Source of the DNA: Diospyros lotus
Lineage: Eukaryota; Streptophyta; Magnoliopsida; Ericales; Ebenaceae
Assembly (NCBI RefSeq): GCF_014633365.1
Contig: NC_068348.1
Coordinates: forward strand, 16,882,311-16,946,310
Direction of reading: 5' to 3'
DNA: 64,000 nucleotides
In this document: in pieces, positions 55,120 to 64,000 of the stretch
Layout of the letters: each line of letters opens with the position of its first letter
Numbering within the stretch: the first letter of the stretch is position 1
Program-made: the position numbers and the translations under genes
Notes under the pieces: model-generated
Seen by the model: the letters and a program-made list of their open reading frames with translations, nothing else
Told to the model about the DNA's origin: nothing
Database searches by the model: none

Positions 55120-56560
55120 ATGCTGAGAGAGACAAGATCAACTAGTTTGGAAAACCCACCTAACCCTACCCGAATGAGCGCTCGCACTAGGATGGGAGAC
55201 CCAGCCAAATACATCCTATGATACCTAGACTTTTGGAAGACCATCTAGACAATGAGGTACACTCGAAAAACTTTCCTATGCTCGAAAGCAAACAGACCAC
55301 CGGACTAGGGGACATGGAGCGTTTAGAACAATGAGAAGTACACATGGTTGGATTAAGGAGACATGCGACAAGGCGAGAGAAGCAAGTCCCACATGCAGCG
55401 CTCGCTAGTCAAGAACAACATTCCTTTGAATAGTCTGCAATTCCAAATAGAAACCCCGTGGTCACTTTAATGCCTTCAGGATCCACAGGGATAGCTCCAC
55501 CCACAGTCTTACTCTCAAATTATGAACAATTGCAAAAAGATTTTGAGGAGCTGAAACAATAAAATGATGAATTCAGGATGAACAATGAAGAGAATATGAG
55601 AAGACTATAGGGAATCACTACTTTGCTACATGAACTAATACCATACATCCGCATTCCCCACGTAGGACAAACCGATACGGGGGGAGAACACTGGAGATCT
55701 CCAGACACCTCTCCAAGGACCACACGACAGGGGATAAGAATCGAAACTCTAGGGCCGAATAACCAAGTCCCAAAAATGATAGACTCGAGAAGGGAACATG
55801 ACAGGAGGGCAAGGAAAGCTCTCATGTATAAAGAGACAGCAGAAAGCACCCATTCAAGAGCTTCTTATATCCCACCACCTTGTAAAAATAAAGCAGAAAA
55901 GGAGACACTCAAGGCATCTGACATCAAATGCCTCATAGAAGAGGTGGTAGAGTAGAAGCAGGTAATGATGGTACCAAAGGAAACGTCCTCGAAGGGGTTT
56001 CTTCTGTCCGAGGAACTCCAAAGGCAACCAGGGTTCGAGCTGTGGCAACTTTCGATATACTTGGGAAAGGAGGACCTAGAGAAGAACCTGCAACACTTCG
56101 TCGTAATGGTCATGTTATAGGGATGGAATGAAGTCACTAGGTGTAGAGCTTTCTCACCCTCCCTGGAAGGACAGGCTCAACAGTGGTTCACTGAATTACC
56201 AGCAGGGCATATACGATCATTCGAACAGTTGAAGAAAGAATTCCTGAATGCATTCTCCGTCTATCTCTCTCGAAAAAAAGTGTTATATATCTGATGAGCT
56301 TGCTCCCTAAAGAAATATATCAAGTGATTCAAAGCTGCGACACAGGAAGTAAGGATCTCCCAGTCGGATTGGCGGCATCAACCCTGCTTAACGGAACTAC
56401 ATACGCTCCGCTTAGAAGATCCCTAGCTTTCTTCGAATCGGATTTTATGACTGAATTATTTGACTGAGTAGAAGAATTTATCATCCAAATTGAAATTTTA
56501 AATACATAGAAAGATAATAGAAGAGAAAGGGAAACCCAGCTCGAATTGTGAAGGACCCTA
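55120..56560 (+). pseudogene. Gypsy-type gag relic of W
   Basis: A degraded gag. The N-terminal third is only patchily open (ETRSTSLENPPNPTRMSART near 55130; a charged stretch 55623-55955). The clear family block is AFSPSLEGQAQQWFTELPAG then IRSFEQLKKEFLNAFSVYLS (about 56145-56270), the Retrotrans_gag core with its conserved W and F residues. Stops and frameshifts follow. No zinc knuckle, protease or RT is seen after it. In TR-GAG elements such a gag may have been made in trans-complementing families; this copy is dead. Confidence 0.8.
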
Positions 56561-56930
56561 TAGAATTCAGAAGATGTTGGGCCCTAACACGTTCATACTA
56601 TGGACGCTACAAGGCGAGGTGATAGGAAAAACTTGGAACACCATGCACCCCAAGAGGTACTTCCCAGTTTCACCAGTCATTAACTCCATGGAAGGGGATG
56701 AAGCACGAGATGCTAAGTCAAGCCTGTCACCATAAGTGTTGCTCGATCCGGCTGGGGGCCGGGATTGTCTTTAATTTTCCATTATAATAATATCCCCCAA
56801 TAAATAAAATAAAAGAATATAGCCCTTATATTCCTGTGGAGTAGACAAAACTATAAGTCGAACCACGTAAAATCTCCATGGGCCCAGATTATTTGTATGT
56901 GTCATAGAATGTGATGTAGGTACGACGGCT

Positions 56931-57740
56931 CAAACATAGCCCACTCTCGAATGTCAAATTACCTAGTAGCAATCTGGTGTTGATGACTACGAGCTGGCCC
57001 GGGATCACCAGAAGATCCAATGCCTATGCCTACAGACTTACTCGGATCCCTCGTTTGAGTCCAGTGCTATGCCTTTTGGCTAGACCTGACTCCTTGGTTG
57101 ATCTGACTCCTAGGTCTCCCGAAAAACTCGGATGTTTAGTAGGAATCCCGCACCGGACGATTAGCCAAACCTAGATCCCCTAAGATAGACCAGCCCTAAG
57201 AAGATGGGAAAGAGGTAAAACGACCACATGACAACTCTAACATGAGCCCACTCCCGAAGATCAAGTCACCTAGTGGCAATGTAGTGCTGATGACCACGAA
57301 CTGGCCTGGGGATCACTAGAAGATCCGATGCCTATGCCCACGACTCACCTAGATCTCTCGTTTGAGTTCAGTGCTATGCCTTTTTGGCTAGACCCAACTC
57401 CTTAGTTGATCTGGCGCCTAGGTCTCCCTGTAAACTCGGATATCTAGTAGGAATCATGCGTCGGACCACTGGCCAAACCCGAATTCCCTGAGGTAGACTA
57501 ACCATGAAAGACGGACATGGAGGACACAACAGCCAATGCACTGTGATCCATCCCGAGATCACCGAATGTTCCGAAGCCTATGCTTGCAGGCTCACCTGGA
57601 TCCCTTGTTTGAGTCTGGTGCTATGCCCCCAAGCTAAACCCGACTTTTCGGCCTATCCAGCACCTAGGCCTCCCAGCAGACTCGTATGCCTGACAAGAGT
57701 CTTGTGACGAACCTAGAGCCAAACCTAGATTGCCTATGGA
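56931..57740. repeat. Tandem repeat of about 300 bp in the W interior
   Basis: Three copies starting near 56931, 57235 and 57520 (the last shortened at its start). They share GTGCTATGCC, TAGACCYGACTCCTTRGTTG, CTAGGTCTCCC and CGGATCCCTCGTTTGAGT segments. No protein homology was recognised. It fills the place where pol would lie. Confidence 0.85.
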
Positions 57741-58172
57741 AAACGAGCCCGTAAGAGGAAGGCGAACGTCCCCAAAAGGTTCTCCACTTAGAGAATATAG
57801 GTTTTCCCTCAAGATGTCTCTCAAAGGCTTGACGATGAGACGCCCCCCGAACCTGAACACTTGGAGAACTCGAGGTCGCAACATACGTTCCATGATTTAA
57901 ATCGAGGGACATAGCGCTCATTCCTCATGACTAGTGGTTCATCAATACAAGTCGTGAAAGGGAGCGGAAGACGTCCGATCGTAGAAGTGGTTAAAGAAAA
58001 ACCTCCTAACTCCACAATAGGAGGGTGCCGAAAGTATGATGGGTGATGAAGAAAATACCACGGGAGGCAAAAAATCGAGCTAGCGATAGTGCATCTCCAC
58101 TCTGCCCTTAATTCAGCTGAAATTTTACTCTTCAATTTTGTCTAAAGACAACATAGAAGAGTGGGGGGCAAT
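57741..58172 (+). other. W 3' leader and polypurine tract
   Basis: Non-coding interval between the tandem repeat and the 3' LTR. It ends in AGAAGAGTGGGGGGCAAT, a polypurine tract adjacent to the LTR start at 58173. Confidence 0.65.
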
Positions 58173-58229
58173 TGTTGTGCCATGAAAAATAGGTTGAGTA
58201 AAAATGAAAATTTTTAAAGAAAAAATAAA

Positions 58230-58575
58230 AAGACTCGCGACAGTGTGCCACAAGCCCACTTGCAGTAGTGTGCCATGAGCCCCCTTTGCAAAAGTAGCCT
58301 TGCGGTAAGCCTTGTGGCAAGGCCTTGAAGTAGTGTGCTGTGAGCCCCCCTTTTTCTGTAGCGGCCTTATGGCAGTGTGTCGCAAGCCCCCTTTGCGAAA
58401 GCGACCTTGTGGCAAGGCCTCGCGGCAGTGTGTCGCGAGCCCCCTTGCGGAAGTAGCCTTGTGGCAAGGCCTTGCGGCAGTGTGCCATAAGCCCCTCTTT
58501 GTGGAAGCGGCCTTACGGCAAGCCTTGTGGTAAGACCTTGTGGCAGTGTGCTGCAAGGCCTTATGGCAAAAACTT
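58230..58575. repeat. W array 1, 3' LTR copy
   Basis: About six copies of the GGCCTTGCGGCAGTGTGCCG unit, matching 47690-48135. Confidence 0.82.
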
Positions 58576-58655
58576 GATTGTAGCCACACACCTCGAACAT
58601 GGTTCATTCAACAAGCGACACATGTTATCACCAAGCATCCTTGAGAATTGTGCCC

Positions 58656-58663
58656 TATAAATA
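58656..58663 (+). promoter_or_regulatory. TATA box of W 3' LTR
   Basis: TATAAATA in GCCCTATAAATACCC, matching 48205. Array 1 ends about 80 bp upstream. Confidence 0.7.
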
Positions 58664-58844
58664 CCCAACTAAAGGACATTGAAAAAGGTTTCTAATTTCG
58701 ATAAAATTTTGACTCACTGACTGCATCTTTACTGCTGTTGTGAGTAGTCATCTAGATCCAATACTGACTTAGGCATCGGAGGATTTTCGCGGTCAAGGAT
58801 TCCCGCGAGCCTTTCTAACCCATTTTTGAGCATCAACAGGGCGA

Positions 58845-59345
58845 AATCCTTGCAAAGAGACCTTGTAGCGGGACAAATCCTTACGACGAGACCTTGTGGC
58901 GAAGGCAAAACCTTGAGGCGAGACCTGGTGGCGGAGAAAAAATCTTGTGGCAATCCTTGTGGCGGAGGTAAGTCCTTACGGTGATATCTTGTGGCGAAGG
59001 CAAAACCTTGCGGCGAAACCTTGGGACGGAGGAAAAACCTTATTGAAATCCTTGTGGCGAAGACAAAGTCTTGCAGCGAGACCTTTTGGAGAAGACAAAG
59101 TCTCACGGCAAGACCTTGTGGCGAAGACAAAGCCTCGCAGCAAGACCTTGTGGTGAAGACAAAATCTTGCGGCGAGACCTTGTGGCGGAGATAAATCCTT
59201 AGGGCCAAATCTTGTGGTGGAGGTAAATCCTTGTAGCGAGATCTTGTGGCAAAGGTAAATCCTTGCGGTGAGACCTTGTGGCAGAAGAAAATCCTTATGA
59301 CAATTCTTGCGGCGAGACAAATCCTTGTGGCGGGTATCCTTGTGG
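58845..59345. repeat. W array 2, 3' LTR copy
   Basis: About 16 copies of the 28-35 bp CTTGCGGCGAGACCTTGTGG unit, with GAAGACAAA and GGAGGTAAAT linkers. Confidence 0.85.
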
Positions 59346-59452
59346 CTAGCTCGCTTGAGGCAACTTCTCTCACGACAACCTCACTTCACCCTACTCCGAG
59401 CTCGCGTGGACCCCAAATCATAAGTTTTAATTGTTATATTTTTTACAACAAC

Positions 59453-62400
59453 AATAATCTATACCTCAACAATTGCATCGTGGGACTGCCTGTTTGTGAG
59501 ATCTTAGGAAAAGGTTGCACTCACAATGTGAATAGAGATAAAGAGTTGTGCCTCTATTAAAATTTAAGTTTTTGATACGATGATAAGAGTTCAGTCCCAA
59601 AAATTCTTGGTTGAAACCATTTCTACCATTCATATTATATTTAACCATTCTTTTCTTAGGTATTTAGTATATCATGATTCAAAACCTGTAGTATAGCATG
59701 CGAACAATAAAATTGCAAAACCTGTACTTTATCCGACAGCTTTAATGGGAACCATTTCTGCCATATGTAATCATACGTGTTGTAAAACGAGAATGCTTGG
59801 GTACGTAGTTTATTGAGAACGTAAAAAGCCCACAAACTCTTACATGTATTAAGTAAACATACAAAAGTTTATATATGCATTTGTCCTTATAAATATTTAG
59901 GTTGCAAAATCTACGTCAAAAATTAGTGGTCTTATGGAACCATTCTATTTATAAATGCGATAGCCTATTTGGTTATAACTAATTGGAATCAATATGATTA
60001 AGTTTTTCTTTTTTTTTTTTTCCTCTTCTGTTTTAACTTGGCTTAATTCTAGTTATATATATTTTTAGGATAAACTGCCTCTAAACTTATTATAATTTAG
60101 ACCATTTGCACGAAGATTTCTTATAATTTATTTTTTATTTACACACTTCTTTGGTTAGCTTTTAACACATATAACATTAATTAAATAAAAATTAAAATAA
60201 ATTTAAATTATGTTTCTATTATCTCTTTAATTGACAAAAAGAAAAAAGAGAAAAAAAAAAAAAAAGATTTAGGCTGGCACCCATAAATCCTCTTCCGCAC
60301 AAGGTTTTGTGGATGGTGGAGGTCGGAGAGTGCGATGGGTAACAATAGGAGCGGCGACAATAGATTCAAGAGGGGAAGAGGGTTTGTGTCACAAGCTTCG
60401 ATAGAAAGATCAAAACTAGTACTAGTAGGGGAGGTGAAAATGAAGGGAATAGAAGGAAGAAGGCTAAGCTAAGAAGAAAGGAGGAGGAGGGGGCTGGGGA
60501 GAACTTGTGGTTGCCCAAACAATGAAGCTCCATGGTAGCTAAGGCTTCACTAGAGAGAGAAGTAATTAGTTTAGTCTACTTAAAAACACGATTCAATCTA
60601 ATTTATATAAATAATATTAAATTCTTACTATTTGTTAATAAACTTTTTGATACGTGCAAAAATGTCAACAAGCACACGAAAAGGAATTAAGCTACGTGAG
60701 TTGATGAGGATCATCAACAAAATTTGGTTTATTTTTTTTTCTTTTTTTTTTATTTTTAGATAAGATCAGTTGGTTTCTGATAGTAGTTTTTTTATTTTTT
60801 ATCTTAGTAGAGTTATTAGTTTTAGTGGATGTTAGTTGCTTTAGTGGGTAGTGAATATTCTCCTATTTTCTAACTTAGTGGAGTCATGCAGATTAAGAAT
60901 TTATATGGATTATATTGGTTAATAAGAATTATCTCCTTCCCTCTGTTGTACTCTTTTTTCTTTCTAAATTCTGTACTCACAAATTCTAAACCCAAATTCA
61001 CCTATCACTTTTATACTTTTATTTTTTATTTTTGATTTTGCTTTAGCTTGCGTTTTGCTTTTCAATTTTTCGAAATAGATTTCGTAGATTTTAACATTTT
61101 GTTGTACCACATATTTTGGATTATACAATTTTAATAGAGTTACAAGTTTAACTCTATTAATCCAATTAAACTTGAATTAATAGAGTTAGATTAATTATAT
61201 TTTAAGGTAATGTTTGTTAAAATGAGTAAAATAAGATTATATCAAGATAATTTATCCAAATGGGAGAGAGATAAATTTATCTGAAAAATTCAAAATAAGA
61301 TGTAACATTATTTTTTTTTAAATAAATTTAACAAATACAATGAAAAGTACTTTTATCCGGAATACTTTTCATATTTTACTTTTTTTGATCTAATTTTAAT
61401 CAACAAAAACTACTAAGTTGTAATTGAGTTAGCTATAAATATAAAATTTTAAAATCTAATCACAATTTATTTTAAATTAAAATTCATATAAAATCTAAAC
61501 TAAGTGGACACGTTAACACTTCTCCTGAAAATTATACTCATTATTATCCACATATAATTACTCATATTATATAAAATTAAAGTTCTAAAAAAAATGACAC
61601 ACACACACACATCGTACACTCGTAAGATGATCAAATGTGACCCATCATAGTTGGGGCAACATCAGTGGCGATATGACTGGGCGCGGCATGCTTCCAAATC
61701 ACATTAAATAACATGCATGATATAAACGATGGGAGCTGTGACACCTCTAAATGATTCATTACATAAATAAGCCTGCATTATTGGAAAAATGTCAGCAGAC
61801 CAGTCCTGTGATAGACAAATCAGACATTAAAGCAATGGACCGCTATACAAAACAAAATAAATAAATAATTATCCTTTACGGATAATTCGGTTTTTTTTAT
61901 TTGCCTCTCATAATGATCAAAGGTCCCAGAATAATTAATTATTCATTGGCTGTGGCCCCAAACACTTCAATCGTTGAATCCCAGGAGTCCATTTTTCTTT
62001 TTCAATTTATATAATTTATTCTTTTAAAAAATTCTTTATATAAGGTAACTTATTTATTTTTATAGAAAAACTAAATGGTCGCAGCTATATTATTTTAATA
62101 ATATATATATATATATATATTCTCTTAGGTGTCATTCTAACGTGAAAACAAAAAAATATATATTTGTTTTCCTCAAGGAATAAGGATAGCTTATGCGAAG
62201 TGATTAAGTGTTAATAAAATAATCAAGAGGAGATGGGATCGAAGTGGATCAAGAATCAATAATGTATACATTCTTTTATAGCATATATCCAAGAGCCCGT
62301 GGTAGTCCACCAGACATGCCACAACAAAAAGGTTGGTAATATAGAGCCTAGCTAAGAGCAGGAAATATTTAATTTAAATATAATATCATATTATTGTATT

Positions 62401-62698
62401 AATGGGATATTATAAATATATTATGTTTTATTATATATATAAATATTGAATAATAAATATATTTTAGTTGATAGAGATTATAAATTTTAATCTTATTTTT
62501 AGACTTATTTAATATCATTTATGATCTTATATTCATAATCTTTGTTCACAATAAATTAAATATGATTTAACTTTTTTTCCTTGCTAAATAAATATGATTG
62601 AGTTGAATATCACATTAGCACACTTAATATCTTACATTGCATCGACGGCCATAGAAAATGAAAGGAGACAGCAAAGCAGTGGCTCACTTTGAGATTAT
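59453..62698. other. AT-rich non-coding interval
   Basis: No convincing gene or element coding domain on either strand. It has a GA-rich, GC-higher patch (60280-60560), poly-A/T runs (60010-60022, 60240-60266, 60735-60750), an (AC)5 at 61600, a (TA)n run at 62098-62124 and scattered AT inverted repeats. It could be intergenic sequence or old elements beyond recognition. Confidence 0.5.
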
Positions 62699-63215
62699 CA
62701 CTACAAAAAATAAACGTTTTAGCGACGAAAAATTCGGTCACTAAAACATCAAAATTCGTCGCTAAATTATTTAGCGACGAATTTAGTGATGGGTATTTTT
62801 TCGTCGCTAAAAAGGTCGTCATTGAAATTGAGCGATGGGTTTTTTTAGCAACGAAATCAGCGACGGGATTGTACTCGTCGCTACCCGTTGCTAAATTTTA
62901 ATTTTTTTAATTAATTTTTTTTTTTAGTGACAGGGTTGACCCTGTCGCTAAATTTTAATTTTTTTTTTAATTTTTTTTATTTTTTAGCGATGGAGTTAAC
63001 CCCGTCGCTAAATTTTAATTTTTTTATTTAATTTCTTTTATTTTTTACCAACGGGGTTGACTTCGTTGCTAATTCTGTCGTTAAATTCAACCCCAAAATT
63101 CAAAATTCAAGACACGCCAGGCCCCGACCTCCTCTCATATGTGCCATGTGGCCGCACCTCTACTCGCCACATGACAGCACTGAGATATTACTTCAAACTA
63201 TTATCTCAAGTTGTC
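62699..63215 (+). mobile_element. CACTA-3, left part, cut by LTR T5
   Basis: Starts CACTACAAAAAATAAACG, preceded by TAT. Subterminal TTTAGCGACGAA/TTCGTCGCTAAA inverted repeats follow, then three hairpins with stems around GGGGTTGACCCCGTCGCTAAA-like sequence (given as GGGTTGACCC + GTCGCTAAA) at 62920-63090. The patch at 63110-63180 (CCACATGACAGCACTGAGAT) matches CACTA-1 near 12840-12865. At 63215 it is interrupted by T5; the remainder would lie beyond the window. Confidence 0.85.
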
Positions 63216-63785
63216 TGTAATACCCCATGTTCGTATGAGGTTGCCACGTAATTTCAATAAGTTTAGAATACTGAAAAATCGGTTTGATAGCAATTATAAG
63301 TATCAAATTGACTGTAGGGAATGTCTCGGAGTGAAATTATCTAAGAAAAATTATATGGTCTCGATGAGCGTTCCGAGATAAGATTTATGGTATCGAAAGA
63401 AATCAGATCAGGAACGATTTTCAGTACAGCTAAAATACAACTGTTATTTAGGCTATAAAATCGAATTGTGGTAGGAAACTCCTAAAAAATCAATGGAACC
63501 TTAGGGGGGTTTCGGTTTTACGTAATGAGCAACCCTTCAGTGGTTTCAGAATGAAACAATGGCCCGATGAGGACACTGGGACAGAATTGCCAATATCGAG
63601 TAATCTTGGGCTATTAATTTTGCGTTTTCAGTATTAAAATGCAAATTTAATCGATGTTTGAGGACATGGTTGCAATAAGGAAAAATTCTCAAGTGATATT
63701 AAAATAAATTTAGGGATTAATGTGTAATATATTAGTATAATATATAATTATATATATATGTGTGTGTGTGTAGGCATAAAGTAGA

Positions 63786-63870
63786 GGCCATGCCTCAATA
63801 AATGCAATCCATGCCTCTGCCAATTGTCCCACGCCTCTGCAAATCCATCTCCATGCCCTGCAATATTGAT
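63786..63870. repeat. CATGCCTCTGC word cluster in T5 U3
   Basis: Five variants of CCATGCCTCTGCC in 85 bp, starting at a GAGGCCATGCCTC inverted repeat, 75-155 bp upstream of the TATA box. It is a small example of the motif arrays seen in the other LTRs. Confidence 0.55.
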
Positions 63871-63939
63871 AACTGAATTGGAGTGGCCTTCACGCAAGAA
63901 AGCATGGGCAAAAGCATGAGGTGAGGCGATGAAATTTGG

Positions 63940-63948
63940 CTATAAAAA
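63940..63948 (+). promoter_or_regulatory. TATA box of LTR T5
   Basis: CTATAAAAA in TTTGGCTATAAAAAGGGG, corresponding to the box of T4 at 51609. Confidence 0.65.
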
Positions 63949-64000
63949 GGGGGAGGCTGTAAAATGGAAATGAAAAAGGAAATGGGCAAAAGCCATGGGA

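Larger units (their letters stand above)
47655..59447 (+). mobile_element. Complete gag-only LTR retrotransposon W (TR-GAG/LARD type), with nested elements
   Basis: Two LTRs with matching ends (TATTGTGCCATG at 47655, where G of TG is mutated, and TGTTGTGCCATG at 58173) bracket a 3.1 kb interior. Perfect ACAAC duplications flank it (47650-47654, 59448-59452). In order the interior has a tRNA-Asp-like primer site, a gypsy-type gag relic, a 300 bp tandem repeat and a polypurine tract. No protease, RT or integrase is present, so it is non-autonomous. Nested LTRs T3 and T4 (with CACTA-2) inflate the 5' LTR. Confidence 0.9.
58173..59447 (+). mobile_element. 3' LTR of W
   Basis: 1275 bp, TGTTGTGCCATG to TTTTTACA, uninterrupted. 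It has array 1 at 58230-58575, a TATA box at 58656, and array 2 at 58845-59345. It differs from the 5' LTR mainly in copy number and by scattered substitutions. Confidence 0.9.
63216..64000 (+). mobile_element. LTR T5 (gypsy-type), forward, runs off the window
   Basis: Starts TGTAATACCCCATG after TTGTC (63211-63215), inside CACTA-3. It is collinear with the first ~650 bp of T4 (shared GTAGGGAATG, GATGAGCGT, GAAAGAAATCAGATCAGRA and GGTTTCRGRATGAAACAA blocks), after which the two diverge. A TATA box lies at 63940, and a (AT)n(GT)n microsatellite at 63748-63772. Short GCCATGCCTC/CATGCCTCTGCC words recur upstream of the TATA box (63786-63865). Confidence 0.85.

Noticed and set aside
55520..56137. 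Minus-strand open frames opposite W gag
   Set aside because: Shadows of the gag region; the sense strand has the recognisable Retrotrans_gag core and the LTR orientation is forward.
58729..59373. A 214-codon minus-strand open frame with regular repeats of a PQGLA-like peptide (also shorter ones at 47696-48149)
   Set aside because: It is the antisense translation of W motif array 2, whose unit length keeps frames open. A repeat protein is not needed to explain it.

Overview
The window is plant nuclear DNA, AT-rich, and made almost entirely of transposable elements inserted into one another. Evidence: Ty3/gypsy and Ty1/copia gag-pol remnants, LTRs with TG...CA ends and 4/5-5/5 bp target-site duplications (TSDs), CACTA elements with CACTACAAAAAA ends, and a TTA-flanked PIF/Harbinger-like element. 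The families suit a flowering plant, probably a dicot or other non-grass; the species cannot be named from this sequence. I found no convincing host gene, rRNA, tRNA or CRISPR. Every coding region is an element pseudogene carrying stops, frameshifts or mutated catalytic residues.

Layout. 1-945: reverse LTR of family X (X1). 946-3191 and 9653-10168: a minus-strand gypsy gag-pol relic (V), split by a reverse copia solo LTR (C1, 3192-9652, TSD AAATG). C1 itself carries a reverse gypsy-type solo LTR (T1, 3672-6724, TSD TACAA) and a forward solo LTR of its own family (C2, 6861-8587, TSD TGAAT). 10169-12330: gutted gypsy element G1. 12331-18844: two opposed X LTRs (X2 forward, X2' reverse), interrupted by CACTA-1 and by solo LTR T2 (TSD TGACT). 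18850-24090: copia Y. 24090-42057: SIRE/Tork-like copia Z, in pieces separated by LTR G2, solo LTR X3 (27827-35405, TSD ATAAT) and solo LTR W2 (36520-37515, TSD AAATT). X3 holds a TIR element (TSD TTA) and a block of two reverse LTRs. 42058-44603: non-coding. 44604-46985: copia Q 5' LTR, primer site and gag. 46986-47649: LTR fragment. 47655-59447: complete gag-only element W (TSD ACAAC), whose 5' LTR is inflated by LTRs T3 and T4, the latter holding CACTA-2. 59453-62698: non-coding. 62699-64000: CACTA-3 interrupted by LTR T5.

The strongest unexplained pattern is that most LTR lineages carry an array of a short motif private to the lineage, often an inverted repeat, usually just upstream of the LTR TATA box. 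Examples are TAGTCGACTATG, ATTCGGATATG, AATCGAGTAA, GTTAAGAGTTAAC, CCTTCGGAAGC and CTTGCGGCGAGACC. The CACTA elements do something similar, with tandem hairpins whose stems are lineage-specific. This looks like repeated evolution of regulatory or protein-binding arrays in selfish DNA; function is inference only. All boundaries were read by eye. Those with matching TSDs are firm; those marked approximate are not.
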